Origin: Deltaproteobacteria bacterium
Lineage (GTDB): Bacteria; Desulfobacterota; Syntrophia; Syntrophales; UBA8958
Length of the DNA stretch: 64,000 nt
NCBI GenBank assembly: GCA_029553375.1
Contig: JAKPCH010000059.1
Location: 34,191 to 98,190 of the forward strand
Direction: 5' to 3'
This document shows, piece by piece, positions 51,684 through 60,697 of this stretch. Made by a program: the position numbers and the translations under genes. Below the pieces are notes generated by a model, which was not told the DNA's origin, ran no database searches, and was given only the letters and a program-made list of their open reading frames with translations. Positions within the stretch are counted from its first letter, which is position 1. The number at the start of each line of letters is the position of its first letter.

Positions 51684-52658
51684 ATGGGCGATCTACGGGA
51701 AACGGCGTCTTCACCGGCGGGCTCCCTCAGGGTGGGCCTCACCAACGGCCTCTCCAAGGGGTGGAGCGGTTTCGTCTGGATGATGAAGATCGTCCTGCCC
51801 GTCTCCTTCCTGACGACCCTCTTCGTCTGGACGGGGTGGCTCTTTTACCTCGACGCCCTGATCCGCCCCTTCACCTCCCTGATGGGTCTGCCCCCGGAGG
51901 CGGCCCTTCCCCTCCTCATCGGCATGCTGGCCAACATCTACGGGGCTATTGCCGCCATGGTCGTCCTCCCCCTCGACCGGGGCCAGATGACCCTCATCGC
52001 CATCTTCCTCCTCATGGCCCACAACCTCATCCAGGAGGGTATCATCCAGGGCCAGTCGGGCATCCACCCCTTCAAGGCGACCCTGTTCCGCATCATCGCC
52101 GCCGGCGTCACGACGGCCGTCGCCGCCCTTTGGCTGGGGAATCCGGGACCCGTGGGGGGCGCGGTCCCCCTCGTCCCTCCCCCCTCACCCCCCTTGACAG
52201 CGGTCCTGGGGGAATGGGTCGAGACGACCTTTTGGCTCTGCGTGAAGATCTTCTTCATCATCATGGCCATCATGATCGTCCTGGAGGTCCTCAAGGAAAA
52301 GGGCTGGATCGTCCACCTCGTGAGGCTCTTCAGCCCCCTGTTGACCGTCATGGGTCTCGACAGAAAGGTGGGTTTCCTCTGGATGACGGCCATCGTCTTC
52401 GGCCTGGCCTACGGGGGGGCCGTGATCGTGGAGGAGGCCAAGGCGGAGCACCTCTCCAGGGACGAGCTGGAGATGCTCCACCTCTCCATCGGGATCAACC
52501 ACTCCATGGTGGAGGACCCCCTCCTCTTCCTCTCCCTGGGCCTCAACCCCCTGTGGCTCTACCTCCCCCGCCTCGTGGCGGCGGTGGTCTCCATCCACGC
52601 CATCAGGTTCTGGATGGGCCTCAGGCGCCCCGGATCAAGCCCTGAGGCCGGCCTGTAG
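51684..52658 (+). CDS. Nucleoside-recognition (Gate) domain membrane protein
   Basis: The ATG at 51684 follows GGGAGGTCAG; the track's extra 17 codons are unlikely. The 324-residue protein has about eight membrane segments and two Gate-type blocks, LPPEAALPLLIGMLANIYGAIA and IGINHSMVEDPLLFLSLG. These are like the gate domains of FeoB and of spore-maturation SpmA/SpmB proteins. The transported substrate is unknown. It starts divergently from the GGDEF-like gene and its end overlaps the convergent aldolase by 24 nt. Confidence 0.8.
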   Translation: MGDLRETASSPAGSLRVGLTNGLSKGWSGFVWMMKIVLPVSFLTTLFVWTGWLFYLDALIRPFTSLMGLPPEAALPLLIGMLANIYGAIAAMVVLPLDRGQMTLIAIFLLMAHNLIQEGIIQGQSGIHPFKATLFRIIAAGVTTAVAALWLGNPGPVGGAVPLVPPPSPPLTAVLGEWVETTFWLCVKIFFIIMAIMIVLEVLKEKGWIVHLVRLFSPLLTVMGLDRKVGFLWMTAIVFGLAYGGAVIVEEAKAEHLSRDELEMLHLSIGINHSMVEDPLLFLSLGLNPLWLYLPRLVAAVVSIHAIRFWMGLRRPGSSPEAGL

Positions 52659-54029
52659 GGGCAGGGGTACGTCCACGGCCCGGACGTAACGCCCCAGGAG
52701 ATCCTTCGTCCCCGCCATGTTCAGCTTCCGGAAGAGGAAGGCGAACTTATCCTCCAGCTCCCGCCCCAGGGCGAGGCGGTTTTGAGCCGGCAGGTGCCAG
52801 AGGTCGTACTTGAAGGGCCCGAAGCCCTTCTTGCGGGTCTTGTAGAGGAACTGCTCCTCCGTGTCCTTCTCCTTACGCTCCTGGGCGCACTCCCTCCGCA
52901 GGTGGTCGTAGATCCGCTCCCTCAGGTCGGCGGGGAGGTGGGGGCTCTCATAGACGATGTTCTGGAAGCCCGTGGCGAGGTGCACCTCCGCCGTCCCCAC
53001 GGCGGGGAAGCGGTCGAAGGCCTCGTCGGGAAGGGTGGAGGCCCCGTGCTGGACCGCCCCGGCCAGGCCGTAGCGGGTCCGGGCGGCCTCGGAGAGGTTC
53101 TTCAGGGTCTCGAAATCGAGCTTCACCTGGGCCACCGTGCCGTCGGGGAGGGGGACGCCGCCGTGGGTCGTCCCCGTCTGGACGCTGATCTTGCTGATCC
53201 CCTTCAGGCCGGGGCCGAATTTCTCCAACTCCTCGCCGTAACCCTCCATGAAGGCGTCCAGCTCCTCGACGGTGCTGTTCTTGCCCCCCACCTCGCCGAT
53301 CTCACCGCCCACGGACACGGTGACGCCCTCGGGTTCCAGGTCCCGGATCATGGCCGTCAGTTCCGCCGCCAGGGAGTAGTTCAGGCGTTGCTGCTCCTTG
53401 ACCGTCCCCTGGGAGAGGTCGACGAGGGTCGAGGTGTCGACGTCGATGTTGTAGAAAGAGGCCTCCAGGGCCTCCCAGATCAGGTCCTTGACGGCCTTCA
53501 CCTCCTTTTCCGGGTCCTTGGCCCAGCGGCCCGCGTTGACCTGGAAGTGGTCCCCCTGGAGGAAGAGGGGACCCCGGTAACCCGTCTTGACGGCCGCCGC
53601 CGTCACGGCGCAGGTGTACTCCTCGGGCCGCTGGCGGGTGTAGTCGATCTCCGAACGGGCGATCTCGAAGATCACGGGTCCCACGGAGAGGGTCATGGCG
53701 GCCCGGAACACGGCCTGGGCCGTGTCGTAGGTGAGGGCCCGGATGTTGATGGCGGGGACGGTGAATCCCCCCGCCTCCCCTCGTCCCATGGCCTCGTACA
53801 GGCCCTGGATGGAGGCGGGGATGACGCCCAGGGCGGCACCCGCGCGGCGGACCAGCCAGCGGGCGGCATCCCGAGTCGCCTCGTCGGGGCCGAATACGGC
53901 CGTGTAGACCAGGTCGTCGATCAGGGACTCCCGCAGGACCTTCTCGTCCAAAACCTCGAGCCCCCCGTCGGTGATGCGGAGGGTACCTGCCACGCCCTCG
54001 CGGAGGGCGCCCAAACCGGCGAAGATCAT
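52635..54029 (-). CDS. Class II fructose-bisphosphate aldolase-family protein (long form)
   Basis: This 464-residue protein has the class II aldolase barrel: TVPAINIRALTYDTAQAVFRAA, the metal/catalytic region QGDHFQVNA, VSVGGEIGEVGGKNSTVEE, the second metal site SVQTGTTHGGVPLPDG and VQHGASTLPDEAF. It is about 100 residues longer than typical FbaA, with an N-terminal extension (1-85) and a C-terminal tail. The overlapping fructose-1,6-bisphosphatase gene supports a gluconeogenic aldolase role. The ATG is shared with the bisphosphatase stop. Confidence 0.82.
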   Translation of the reverse strand: MIFAGLGALREGVAGTLRITDGGLEVLDEKVLRESLIDDLVYTAVFGPDEATRDAARWLVRRAGAALGVIPASIQGLYEAMGRGEAGGFTVPAINIRALTYDTAQAVFRAAMTLSVGPVIFEIARSEIDYTRQRPEEYTCAVTAAAVKTGYRGPLFLQGDHFQVNAGRWAKDPEKEVKAVKDLIWEALEASFYNIDVDTSTLVDLSQGTVKEQQRLNYSLAAELTAMIRDLEPEGVTVSVGGEIGEVGGKNSTVEELDAFMEGYGEELEKFGPGLKGISKISVQTGTTHGGVPLPDGTVAQVKLDFETLKNLSEAARTRYGLAGAVQHGASTLPDEAFDRFPAVGTAEVHLATGFQNIVYESPHLPADLRERIYDHLRRECAQERKEKDTEEQFLYKTRKKGFGPFKYDLWHLPAQNRLALGRELEDKFAFLFRKLNMAGTKDLLGRYVRAVDVPLPLQAGLRA

Positions 54030-54982
54030 CCTTGCACCTCCTGTTTTTCGTTCAGAAAGGCCCGGGCCGTCTCCACCTCGAAACGACTGCCGATGTAGAT
54101 GGGGCTCCTCTGGCCCAGTTTCTCCACGGGGATATCGAGGATGGGGTTGTTGCCGTCCGTGGCCACGCCCCCGGCCTGCTCCACGAGGAAGGCCATGGGC
54201 TGGAGTTCGAAGAGAAGACGCAGCTTCCCCTCCGGGCTCTTGCGGAGGGCGGGATAGGTGAAGATCCCCCCGCCCTTGATGACGATCTGATTGATGTCGG
54301 GTACGAAACCGCCGCTGTAGCGGAGCTTGTAACCCTCCCGCTCGAGGTATTCCACGAACTTGAGGTGGGCCTCCGTCCAGTCGCGCCTCAGGCCCCCGAG
54401 GCTGTAGATGTCCCCCTTGTCCCGCAGGCGGATGTTCTCCTGGGAAAGGACGTACTCCCCCTCCCGGTTCAGGACGAACTCGTGGGTCCCCTTGCCCGCC
54501 GAGTAGACCATGGTGATGAGGGGGCCGTAGGTGATGTAGAGGGCCGCCACCATCGTGTCCCGCCCCTTGCCGAGGATGGTCCCGTTATGGATGCCGATGA
54601 TGGTGCCGATGGCGAGGTTGGTGTCCACCAGGGAGGACCCGTCCAGGGGATCGGCGGTCACGAAATACTTCTCCTGGCCCTGGCCGATGGTGATGACCTG
54701 GTCCCGTTCCTCCGAGGCGTATTCCCTGACGAAACCGGAGAACTGGAGCTGGTTCTTCAGGATCTCGTCGGAACTCTTGTCGAGGGCGAGTTGCTCCTCG
54801 CCGTAGATGTTCTTGAATCCTGCCAGCTTGCGGTTTGACTCATGGATCTTGGCGGAGATGTACTTGCCCGTCACGGCGATCTGCCAGATGAGGCGCCTAA
54901 GATCCAGCTCCACCCCGGCCATCCACATGTGGCGCCTGAGATCCACACAGAATTTCGTGTAATCCGATATCCCTTCTCCCAT
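54026..54982 (-). CDS. fbp: Class I fructose-1,6-bisphosphatase
   Basis: The ATG at 54982 (MGEGISDYTKFCVDLRRHMW) follows GAGGTC and gives 318 residues, normal for class I FBPase. The metal and substrate motifs are DPLDGSSLVDTNLAIGTI and the C-terminal FELQPMAFLVEQAGG. It removes the 1-phosphate of fructose 1,6-bisphosphate in gluconeogenesis, which fits an anaerobe growing on organic acids. It overlaps the aldolase gene by 4 nt. Confidence 0.93.
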   Translation of the reverse strand: MGEGISDYTKFCVDLRRHMWMAGVELDLRRLIWQIAVTGKYISAKIHESNRKLAGFKNIYGEEQLALDKSSDEILKNQLQFSGFVREYASEERDQVITIGQGQEKYFVTADPLDGSSLVDTNLAIGTIIGIHNGTILGKGRDTMVAALYITYGPLITMVYSAGKGTHEFVLNREGEYVLSQENIRLRDKGDIYSLGGLRRDWTEAHLKFVEYLEREGYKLRYSGGFVPDINQIVIKGGGIFTYPALRKSPEGKLRLLFELQPMAFLVEQAGGVATDGNNPILDIPVEKLGQRSPIYIGSRFEVETARAFLNEKQEVQG

Positions 54983-55100
54983 GGTTGACCTCGCGAAAAA
55001 CAATATGGATTGGGGGGTTTCATAACAGCAAATCGCCGGACTGGCAAGGTGGATTTTGACGTCTCCGGCCGCGGTGGGGCGTCTTTCGGCGAAAAAACCC

Positions 55101-55883
55101 TCAGGGGAGGGGCAGGGCGTGGTGGAGGACAATGACGACCAGGGCCAGGGAGGCGACGGCGGCGAGGAAACGCCGGTCCGGGGATCCCATCTCCCCGCCC
55201 CGCAGGGACGAAGGGGCCCGGTGTCCGTAACCGCGCGCCTCCACGGCCACGGCGAGGTCGTCGGCCCGGCGGAAGGCGCCGAGGAGGAGGGGGATGACGA
55301 GACCGACGGCGAGGCCCAGGCGTTTTGCGACCCCCCCCTCCCAGTCGGCCCCCCGCGCCGCCCGGGCCGCCCGCAGGCGCTCGTATTCCCCGAGGAGGAG
55401 GGGGATGAAGCGGAGGGAGACGGCGACCATGAAGGAGATGTCCCCCACGGGGACCCCCCAGCGTTCGAGGGGTCTCAGGAGGCGGCCGAGACCGGCGACG
55501 AGTTCCGAGGGGGGAGTCGTCGCCGTCAGGAATATCCCCACGGCCACGAGGGCCAGGTACTGCCAGGCCGTGTAGAGGCCCGCCAGGACGCCCGCCCCGG
55601 TGACGTCGATCAGGGGCCGCCCCTCGTGGAAGAAGGCGTGCATGGTGAAGAGGAGGAAGGCGAAGAACAACAGGGGTTTCATCGCGCCTAGGACCTCCTT
55701 AAAGGAAAGACCGGCGCCGCGCAGGGAGAGGGCCCCGGCGATGGTCAGGGCCGCCAGGCCCGACCAGCCGCCCGTAAGGGCGACGACGCTCAAGATGGCC
55801 GAGGCCGCGATCTTGACCCGGGCGTCGAGGCCGTGGAGGAGGGAGTCCCGGGGGGTGTAGTCGCCGAAGCGCAGCATCCTCAA
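55101..55883 (-). CDS. bioN: Energy-coupling factor transporter transmembrane protein EcfT (BioN-like)
   Basis: This 260-residue membrane protein has about five to six helices and the two coupling motifs AARAARG and VEARGYG that contact the ATPases. The N-terminus begins LRFGDYTPRDSLLHGLDARVK. With the ATPase and BioY it forms a biotin ECF transporter. It is the last gene of birA-bioY-ecfA-ecfT, overlapping ecfA by 4 nt. Confidence 0.88.
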   Translation of the reverse strand: MRMLRFGDYTPRDSLLHGLDARVKIAASAILSVVALTGGWSGLAALTIAGALSLRGAGLSFKEVLGAMKPLLFFAFLLFTMHAFFHEGRPLIDVTGAGVLAGLYTAWQYLALVAVGIFLTATTPPSELVAGLGRLLRPLERWGVPVGDISFMVAVSLRFIPLLLGEYERLRAARAARGADWEGGVAKRLGLAVGLVIPLLLGAFRRADDLAVAVEARGYGHRAPSSLRGGEMGSPDRRFLAAVASLALVVIVLHHALPLP

Positions 55884-56701
55884 CGACCCCCCAAGAGGGC
55901 GCCGATGGTCAGACGGGCCCCGTCGACGGTGAGAACGTCCGTCCGGACGGGGAAGCCGTCCCTTTTCAGGCCCCAGAGGAGCCTGGCGAGGGGTGGGGGG
56001 GCCAGGGGGCCCTCTCCCTCCATGAGGGCCCCAAAGACCTCCGGAGGCGGCCCCTGGAGGGTGACGGTCCCCGCCTCCATGACGACGAGGCGATCGGCCG
56101 CGACCAGGTCCGCCAGATCGTGGGTGATGTGGACGATGGTGATCCCTTCACGGTGGAGGCGGTTCATCACCCCCAGGACGAGGGCCCTCCCCGCCTGGTC
56201 CAGGAAGGCCGCCGGTTCGTCGAAGACGATGTAGCGGGGCCTCATGGCCAGGACGCCGGCCACGGCGACGAGGCGTTTCTCCCCCCCCGAGAGGGTGTGG
56301 GGGGACCTCCGGCGCAGATGGGCGATCCCCACCTGCTCGAGGCTCTCCTCCAGGCGGCGGCGCACCTCCCGGGGCGGCAGGCCGAGGTTGAGGGGCCCGA
56401 AGGCCACGTCCTCCTCCACCGTCATCCCCACGATCTGGGAATCGGGGTCCTGGAAGACCATCCCCACGAGGGCCCGGATCTTCCGGAGGGAGGAGGGGTC
56501 CGCGACGGAGAGGCCGTCCACGGTCACGGTCCCCGCCCGGGGCCGCAGGAGGCCGTTGAGGTGCATCGCCAGGGTCGTCTTCCCGCAGCCGTTGGGCCCC
56601 GCCAGGCCCAGATACTCCCCCTCGCCGACGGAGAGGTCCACGTCCTTCAACACGGGAGGACCGCCGTCGTAGGAAAAGGTGACGCCCTCAAGAACGATCA
56701 T
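55880..56701 (-). CDS. bioM: Energy-coupling factor ATPase (BioM-like)
   Basis: The ATG at 56701 overlaps the bioY stop (ATGA); the track start lies in bioY. The 273-residue ABC ATPase has Walker A GPNGCGKTTL, the Q-loop VGMVFQDPDSQ, the signature LSGGEKRLVAVAGVL and Walker B YIVFDEPAAFLD. It powers biotin uptake with the EcfT and BioY proteins. Only one ATPase gene is in the operon, as in BioMNY systems. Confidence 0.88.
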   Translation of the reverse strand: MIVLEGVTFSYDGGPPVLKDVDLSVGEGEYLGLAGPNGCGKTTLAMHLNGLLRPRAGTVTVDGLSVADPSSLRKIRALVGMVFQDPDSQIVGMTVEEDVAFGPLNLGLPPREVRRRLEESLEQVGIAHLRRRSPHTLSGGEKRLVAVAGVLAMRPRYIVFDEPAAFLDQAGRALVLGVMNRLHREGITIVHITHDLADLVAADRLVVMEAGTVTLQGPPPEVFGALMEGEGPLAPPPLARLLWGLKRDGFPVRTDVLTVDGARLTIGALLGGR

Positions 56702-57231
56702 GTCTTGAAATACCCCCGCACTTTCCTGACGACAAGGGCCGCCAGGACGATCTTCACGACGCCGCCCGGTATCGTCGGTACCAGCCCCACCGCCACGGCC
56801 CGGCCCAGGTCGAGGTTCGCCACGGCCATGAGCTGGAGGAGACCGGGGACGTAGATGAAGACGTAGCCCGCCAGCATGGCCCCCATGAGCCACCAGAGAC
56901 CCGCCTCCTTCCTCATGGCCGTCAGGCGCCCCGTGACGTAGGCCCCGAGGATGAAACCGAAGAGATACCCCCCCGTCGGTCCCAGCAGGACGCCGAAGCC
57001 CGCCTTCCCACCGGCGAAGACGGGGAGGCCGATGACCCCCATCAGGAGATAGACGACCTGGCTCATGGCCCCGAGGACGCCCCCCAAAAGGGCGCCGGCC
57101 AGAGAGACGAAGAAGGTCTGCATGGTGATGGGGACGGGGGGCATGGGGATGGCGATGTAGGCCCCGACGGCCGTGAGGGCGCCGAAGAGGGCGGCGTAGA
57201 CAAGACCCCTGAGGTTGCCCTCCCCTTTCAT
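56698..57231 (-). CDS. bioY: Biotin transporter substrate-binding component BioY
   Basis: The ATG at 57231 overlaps the birA stop; the 57 track residues before it are birA shadow. The 177-residue integral membrane protein has six helices with the BioY segments AALFGALTAVGAYIAIPMPPVPITMQTFFV and LLGPTGGYLFGFILGAYVTG. It binds biotin for the ECF complex. The gene order birA-bioY-bioM-bioN is diagnostic. Confidence 0.93.
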   Translation of the reverse strand: MKGEGNLRGLVYAALFGALTAVGAYIAIPMPPVPITMQTFFVSLAGALLGGVLGAMSQVVYLLMGVIGLPVFAGGKAGFGVLLGPTGGYLFGFILGAYVTGRLTAMRKEAGLWWLMGAMLAGYVFIYVPGLLQLMAVANLDLGRAVAVGLVPTIPGGVVKIVLAALVVRKVRGYFKT

Positions 57232-58238
57232 CCCTCGGCCCCCACGGTCAGATCCCCCGACGAGAGGCGCCGGATCCGCCCCTCGTCGTCCCTGAGAAGG
57301 AGAAAGCCGTTGGCGTCGAGATCCACGGCCGTCCCCGACCAGGTCCGGCCGATCCCCTCCACCGTGACCCTCCTGCCGAGGCAGTTGGTCCTCCTCCGCC
57401 ATTGCTCCATGACGGGGCCGAAATTGCCGGCCAGGAGGGCCTCATAGCCCTCCTCGAAAACGTCGAGGAAGCGGCAGAGGAGGGCGAGACGGGAGACGGG
57501 GGCGCCCCTCTCGGCGAGGACGCTCGTGGCGCCGCCGGCCAGCCCGGCGGGGAAGAGGTGAGGCGGGACGGCCACGTTCAGGCCCAAGCCGACGACGGCG
57601 TAACGGATCTCCTCACCCCCCGTCGCCAGCTCCGTGAGCACACCCCCCAGCTTCCGCCCGCCCGTCAGGAGGTCGTTGGGCCACTTGATCGACACCCCGA
57701 GGCCCGAGACATCCTCCACGGCCGTCGCCGCCGCCGTCGCCGCGAGGATGGACAGGCGTGGGGCCTCGCCGGGATCGATGGGCGGGCGCAGGATCAGGGA
57801 GACGTAGATGCCCAGGCGGGGAGGGGAAAACCACGAGCGGCCCCTCCTGCCCCGCCCCGCGGTCTGTCCCTCCGCCACGACGACGGTCCCTTCCTGCGCC
57901 CCCTCCCGGGCCAGGGAGTCGGCCAGGCGGTTGGTCGAGTCCACGATCTCTTCATGGAAGATCTCGCCCCGGCCGAGGGTCCTCGTCCTCAATCCCGAAC
58001 GGATCTCGGCGGGCAGGAGGAGGTCGGGCGTCTCCCGGAGGCGGTAGCCCCTGCGGCGGCAGGCCTCGATGACGTAACCCTCCCGCCTTAGGGCGGCGGC
58101 CTGTTTCCAGATGGCGGCCCGGCTGAGGGTCAGGGACGCGCCCAGGTCCGTCCCCGAGACCCATTCCCCGGGGCGGCCCCTGAGGCGATCCAAGAGGTGA
58201 CGCCTACTCTCCGGCGATCCTGAGACAGTCTTTCCCAT
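57228..58238 (-). CDS. birA: Bifunctional biotin-protein ligase / biotin operon repressor
   Basis: This 336-residue protein has an N-terminal winged helix (GEWVSGTDLGASLTLSRAAIWKQAAALR), so it is the repressor type of ligase. The catalytic domain has the biotin/ATP loop GRGRRGRSW and KWPNDLL. A small C-terminal SH3-like domain follows. It attaches biotin to acceptor proteins and, as biotinyl-AMP-bound dimer, should repress its own operon at the operator just upstream. Confidence 0.93.
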   Translation of the reverse strand: MGKTVSGSPESRRHLLDRLRGRPGEWVSGTDLGASLTLSRAAIWKQAAALRREGYVIEACRRRGYRLRETPDLLLPAEIRSGLRTRTLGRGEIFHEEIVDSTNRLADSLAREGAQEGTVVVAEGQTAGRGRRGRSWFSPPRLGIYVSLILRPPIDPGEAPRLSILAATAAATAVEDVSGLGVSIKWPNDLLTGGRKLGGVLTELATGGEEIRYAVVGLGLNVAVPPHLFPAGLAGGATSVLAERGAPVSRLALLCRFLDVFEEGYEALLAGNFGPVMEQWRRRTNCLGRRVTVEGIGRTWSGTAVDLDANGFLLLRDDEGRIRRLSSGDLTVGAEG

Positions 58239-58246
58239 GGCGCCGC

Positions 58247-58300
58247 CTCATAGGTCAGGGGGCGGGAATTGTCAACCACTTTTTTTCGCCGGGTCGACAA
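58247..58300 (-). promoter_or_regulatory. BirA operator overlapping the birA promoter
   Basis: TTGTCAACC (58269-58277) and GGTCGACAA (58292-58300) are near-perfect inverted half-sites (8 of 9) 14 nt apart, matching the remembered BirA box TTGTnAACC-N14/15-GGTTnACAA. On the minus strand TTGACA (58275-58270), 17 nt, TATGAG (58252-58247) makes a promoter whose -35 lies inside one half-site. Transcription would start at or within a few nt of the ATG (58238). Confidence 0.72.
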
Positions 58301-58309
58301 AAACGTGCC

Positions 58310-59479
58310 CTAAGGCCGGAACTCCCTCTCGATGCGGGCCATGGCCTCGGCGAGGCGTTCGTCGGGGACCGTGAGGGAGATGCGGATATAGCCCTCACCG
58401 TATTTACCGTAGGCCGTCCCCGCGGCCACGACGATGGCCGTCTTGTCGAAGAGACGGTTGGTGAACTCCAGGGAGGTCATCCCCCCCGGCACGGGGACCC
58501 AGAGGTAGAAGGTCCCCTTGGGGGGCTCAAAATCGATGCCGATCTTTCTCAGGGTGGCGAGGACCAGCTCCCGCCGCCGCGTGTAGATCTCGATCATCCG
58601 GTCGATGTAGGCGGCTTCCCTCCGGAGGGCGACGATGGCGGCGTACTGGATGGGGTTGAAGATCCCCGAGTCGGTGTTCTCCTTGACCTTGCTGATGGCG
58701 GCGATGAGGTCGGCGTTGCCGCAGGCCATCCCGATGCGCCAGCCGCACATGTTGAAGGGCTTGGAGAGGGAGTTGAGCTCCACCCCCACCTCCTTGGCAC
58801 CCTCGGCTTGGAGGAAACTGATCCGCTCCTGGCCCGCAAAGAGGATCTCGCTGTAGGGGTTGTCGTAGCAGACGGCGATGTCGTAGTCCCGGGCGAAGCG
58901 CACGAGGTCGGCGAGGAAGGGCCGGGTGGCGCAGGCCCCCGTGGGGTTGTTGGGATAGTTGAGGAACATGGCCGTCGCCTTCTTCGCCACCTCCGTGGGG
59001 ATAGCGGCGAAGTCGGGCAGGTAGTCGTTCTTGGCGAGGATGGGGACGTTGTAGGGCTCCCCCTCCCCCATAAGGATGCTCGCCCGGTAGGCGGGGTAGC
59101 CGGGGTCCGTCATGAGGACCGTGTCGCCGGGGTTGACCCGGGCGAGGACGAAGTGGTGGCACCCCTCCTTGGAGCCGATGAGGCCCAGGACCTCCGTCGC
59201 CGGGTCCAGGGTGACGCCGTAGCGGTCGGCGTACCAGCGGGCGACCTCCCGGCGGAAGGCGAGCATACCCTTCTCCTCGTCGATGGGGTAACGGTGGTTG
59301 ACGGGGTCGTAGGCCGTCCGGCACAGCTCGTCGATGACGGACCGGGGGGTCTCCTCCACGGGGTCGCCGATGGCGAGGCTGATGACGTCCACACCGTCGG
59401 CCTTGGCCTGGGCGATCTTCTTCCGCAGTTCCATGAACAGGTATGGTGGTATCCTCGTCAAACGTTCCGCCGTTCTCAC
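58310..59479 (-). CDS. dapL: LL-diaminopimelate aminotransferase
   Basis: This 389-residue class I/II PLP aminotransferase has LIGSKEGCHHFVLARVNPGD, NYPNNPTGACATRPF and the Schiff-base lysine in LNSLSKPFNMCGWRIGM. These match DapL-type LL-DAP aminotransferases. It converts tetrahydrodipicolinate directly to LL-diaminopimelate for lysine and peptidoglycan. The adjacent dapF supports this over a general aminotransferase. Confidence 0.88.
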   Translation of the reverse strand: MRTAERLTRIPPYLFMELRKKIAQAKADGVDVISLAIGDPVEETPRSVIDELCRTAYDPVNHRYPIDEEKGMLAFRREVARWYADRYGVTLDPATEVLGLIGSKEGCHHFVLARVNPGDTVLMTDPGYPAYRASILMGEGEPYNVPILAKNDYLPDFAAIPTEVAKKATAMFLNYPNNPTGACATRPFLADLVRFARDYDIAVCYDNPYSEILFAGQERISFLQAEGAKEVGVELNSLSKPFNMCGWRIGMACGNADLIAAISKVKENTDSGIFNPIQYAAIVALRREAAYIDRMIEIYTRRRELVLATLRKIGIDFEPPKGTFYLWVPVPGGMTSLEFTNRLFDKTAIVVAAGTAYGKYGEGYIRISLTVPDERLAEAMARIEREFRP

Positions 59480-59513
59480 CTTTGTCCTCCTCCCGTCTTT
59501 GTAATTATGGACC

Positions 59514-60356
59514 TCAGGGCCGGCCGAAGAGCCACCCCTCCTCCTTGAGACAGCCCTCGCAGACGAGGGCCGTCTTGCCCTCCAGATAAACCTTCTCGAA
59601 TCCCCCCGCCCCCGCCGCGAAATGGATCCGCAGGGTCTCGCCGCTCTTCACCCTCACGGCGACGGGGGACCGGACGAGGCCCTTGGCGGCGGCGACGAGG
59701 GCGCTCGCCACGGAGCCGGTGCCGCAGGCGAGGGTCTCGTCCTCGACGCCCCGCTCGTAGGTCCTAACGGCGATGGTCCCATCGTCGACGACGCGGATGA
59801 AGTTGGCGTTCGTCCCCGCGGGCCGGAAGCGCTCGTGGTACCTCAGGGCCCGGCCGAGGCGGAAGACGTCGCAACCCTCGAGGTCCTTAGCGAAGACCAC
59901 GGCGTGGGGGACGCCGGTGTTGACGCTGTGGACGACGAGGTCCTCCCCTTCGACGGGCAGAACCTCGTCGAGGCTGAGGCCGAAGGGATCCGTCAGGCGC
60001 AGCTTGACCACGGGACCCGTGACCTCGGCGTCGATGAGACCCGCCGCCGTCTCGAAGGTCATCCGGGTAGGGGCGATGCCCTTGAGGAGGGCGAAACGGG
60101 CGGCGCAGCGCCCGCCGTTACCGCACATCTCCACCTCGCTCCCGTCGGCGTTGAAGAAGCGCCAGGAGAAATCGGCCCGGGCAGATTCCTGGATCAGGAT
60201 CAGGCCGTCGGCCCCGACGGAGAGCTTGGGGGTGCAGACGGCCCGGACGAAGTCCTTCACGTCCAAGGCGCCGATGGCGGCCTCCACGGGCCGGGCGCGG
60301 TTGTCGATGAGGATGAAGTCGTTGCCGCTGCCGTTCATCTTGGCAAAGGGGATCAT
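59514..60356 (-). CDS. dapF: Diaminopimelate epimerase
   Basis: This 280-residue enzyme has the two catalytic cysteines in EMCGNGGRCAA and LACGTGSVASAL, and the start FAKMNGSGNDFILIDNR. It converts LL- to meso-diaminopimelate. It is followed at 34 nt by dapL, so these two consecutive steps are co-transcribed. The final C-terminal extension (GAGGFEKVYLEGKTALVCEG) is normal. Confidence 0.95.
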   Translation of the reverse strand: MIPFAKMNGSGNDFILIDNRARPVEAAIGALDVKDFVRAVCTPKLSVGADGLILIQESARADFSWRFFNADGSEVEMCGNGGRCAARFALLKGIAPTRMTFETAAGLIDAEVTGPVVKLRLTDPFGLSLDEVLPVEGEDLVVHSVNTGVPHAVVFAKDLEGCDVFRLGRALRYHERFRPAGTNANFIRVVDDGTIAVRTYERGVEDETLACGTGSVASALVAAAKGLVRSPVAVRVKSGETLRIHFAAGAGGFEKVYLEGKTALVCEGCLKEEGWLFGRP

Positions 60357-60499
60357 GGACCTGTCAACTGCCTCCCTTTGGGGTTAGGGGCCTCCATACC
60401 CCAAATCACGTCGGAGGTGAAGAAAAAAGAAAGGGATTGACAGGGGGCGCACGGTCCGGCTATGAGCCGGGGCGAATACCAGACAGGAGGTTGTCTATC

Positions 60500-60697
60500 A
60501 TGCTGAGTCACGAGGCGGCAAAGGTGAAGGCGATCATCGAGAAGGCCATGGAGGATCACAAGATCACCACGACGGAATACGAGAAGATCCTCGCCGTGGT
60601 CAACGCCGACATGGTCGTCGACTCCCAGGAGAAGCAGCTCCTCGCCCAGCTCCACGAGCTGATCGCCTCCGGTGCCGTGGAACGCGTACCGGGATGA
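60500..60697 (+). CDS. Small hypothetical protein (65 residues)
   Basis: The ATG at 60500 has CAGGAGG 9 nt upstream; the first 21 residues of the track ORF are not needed. It starts MLSHEAAKVKAIIEKAMEDHKIT and is predicted helical, with a possible TerB-like feel (VVNADMVVDSQEKQLLAQL). No function is known. It overlaps the next gene by 4 nt. Confidence 0.65.
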   Translation: MLSHEAAKVKAIIEKAMEDHKITTTEYEKILAVVNADMVVDSQEKQLLAQLHELIASGAVERVPG

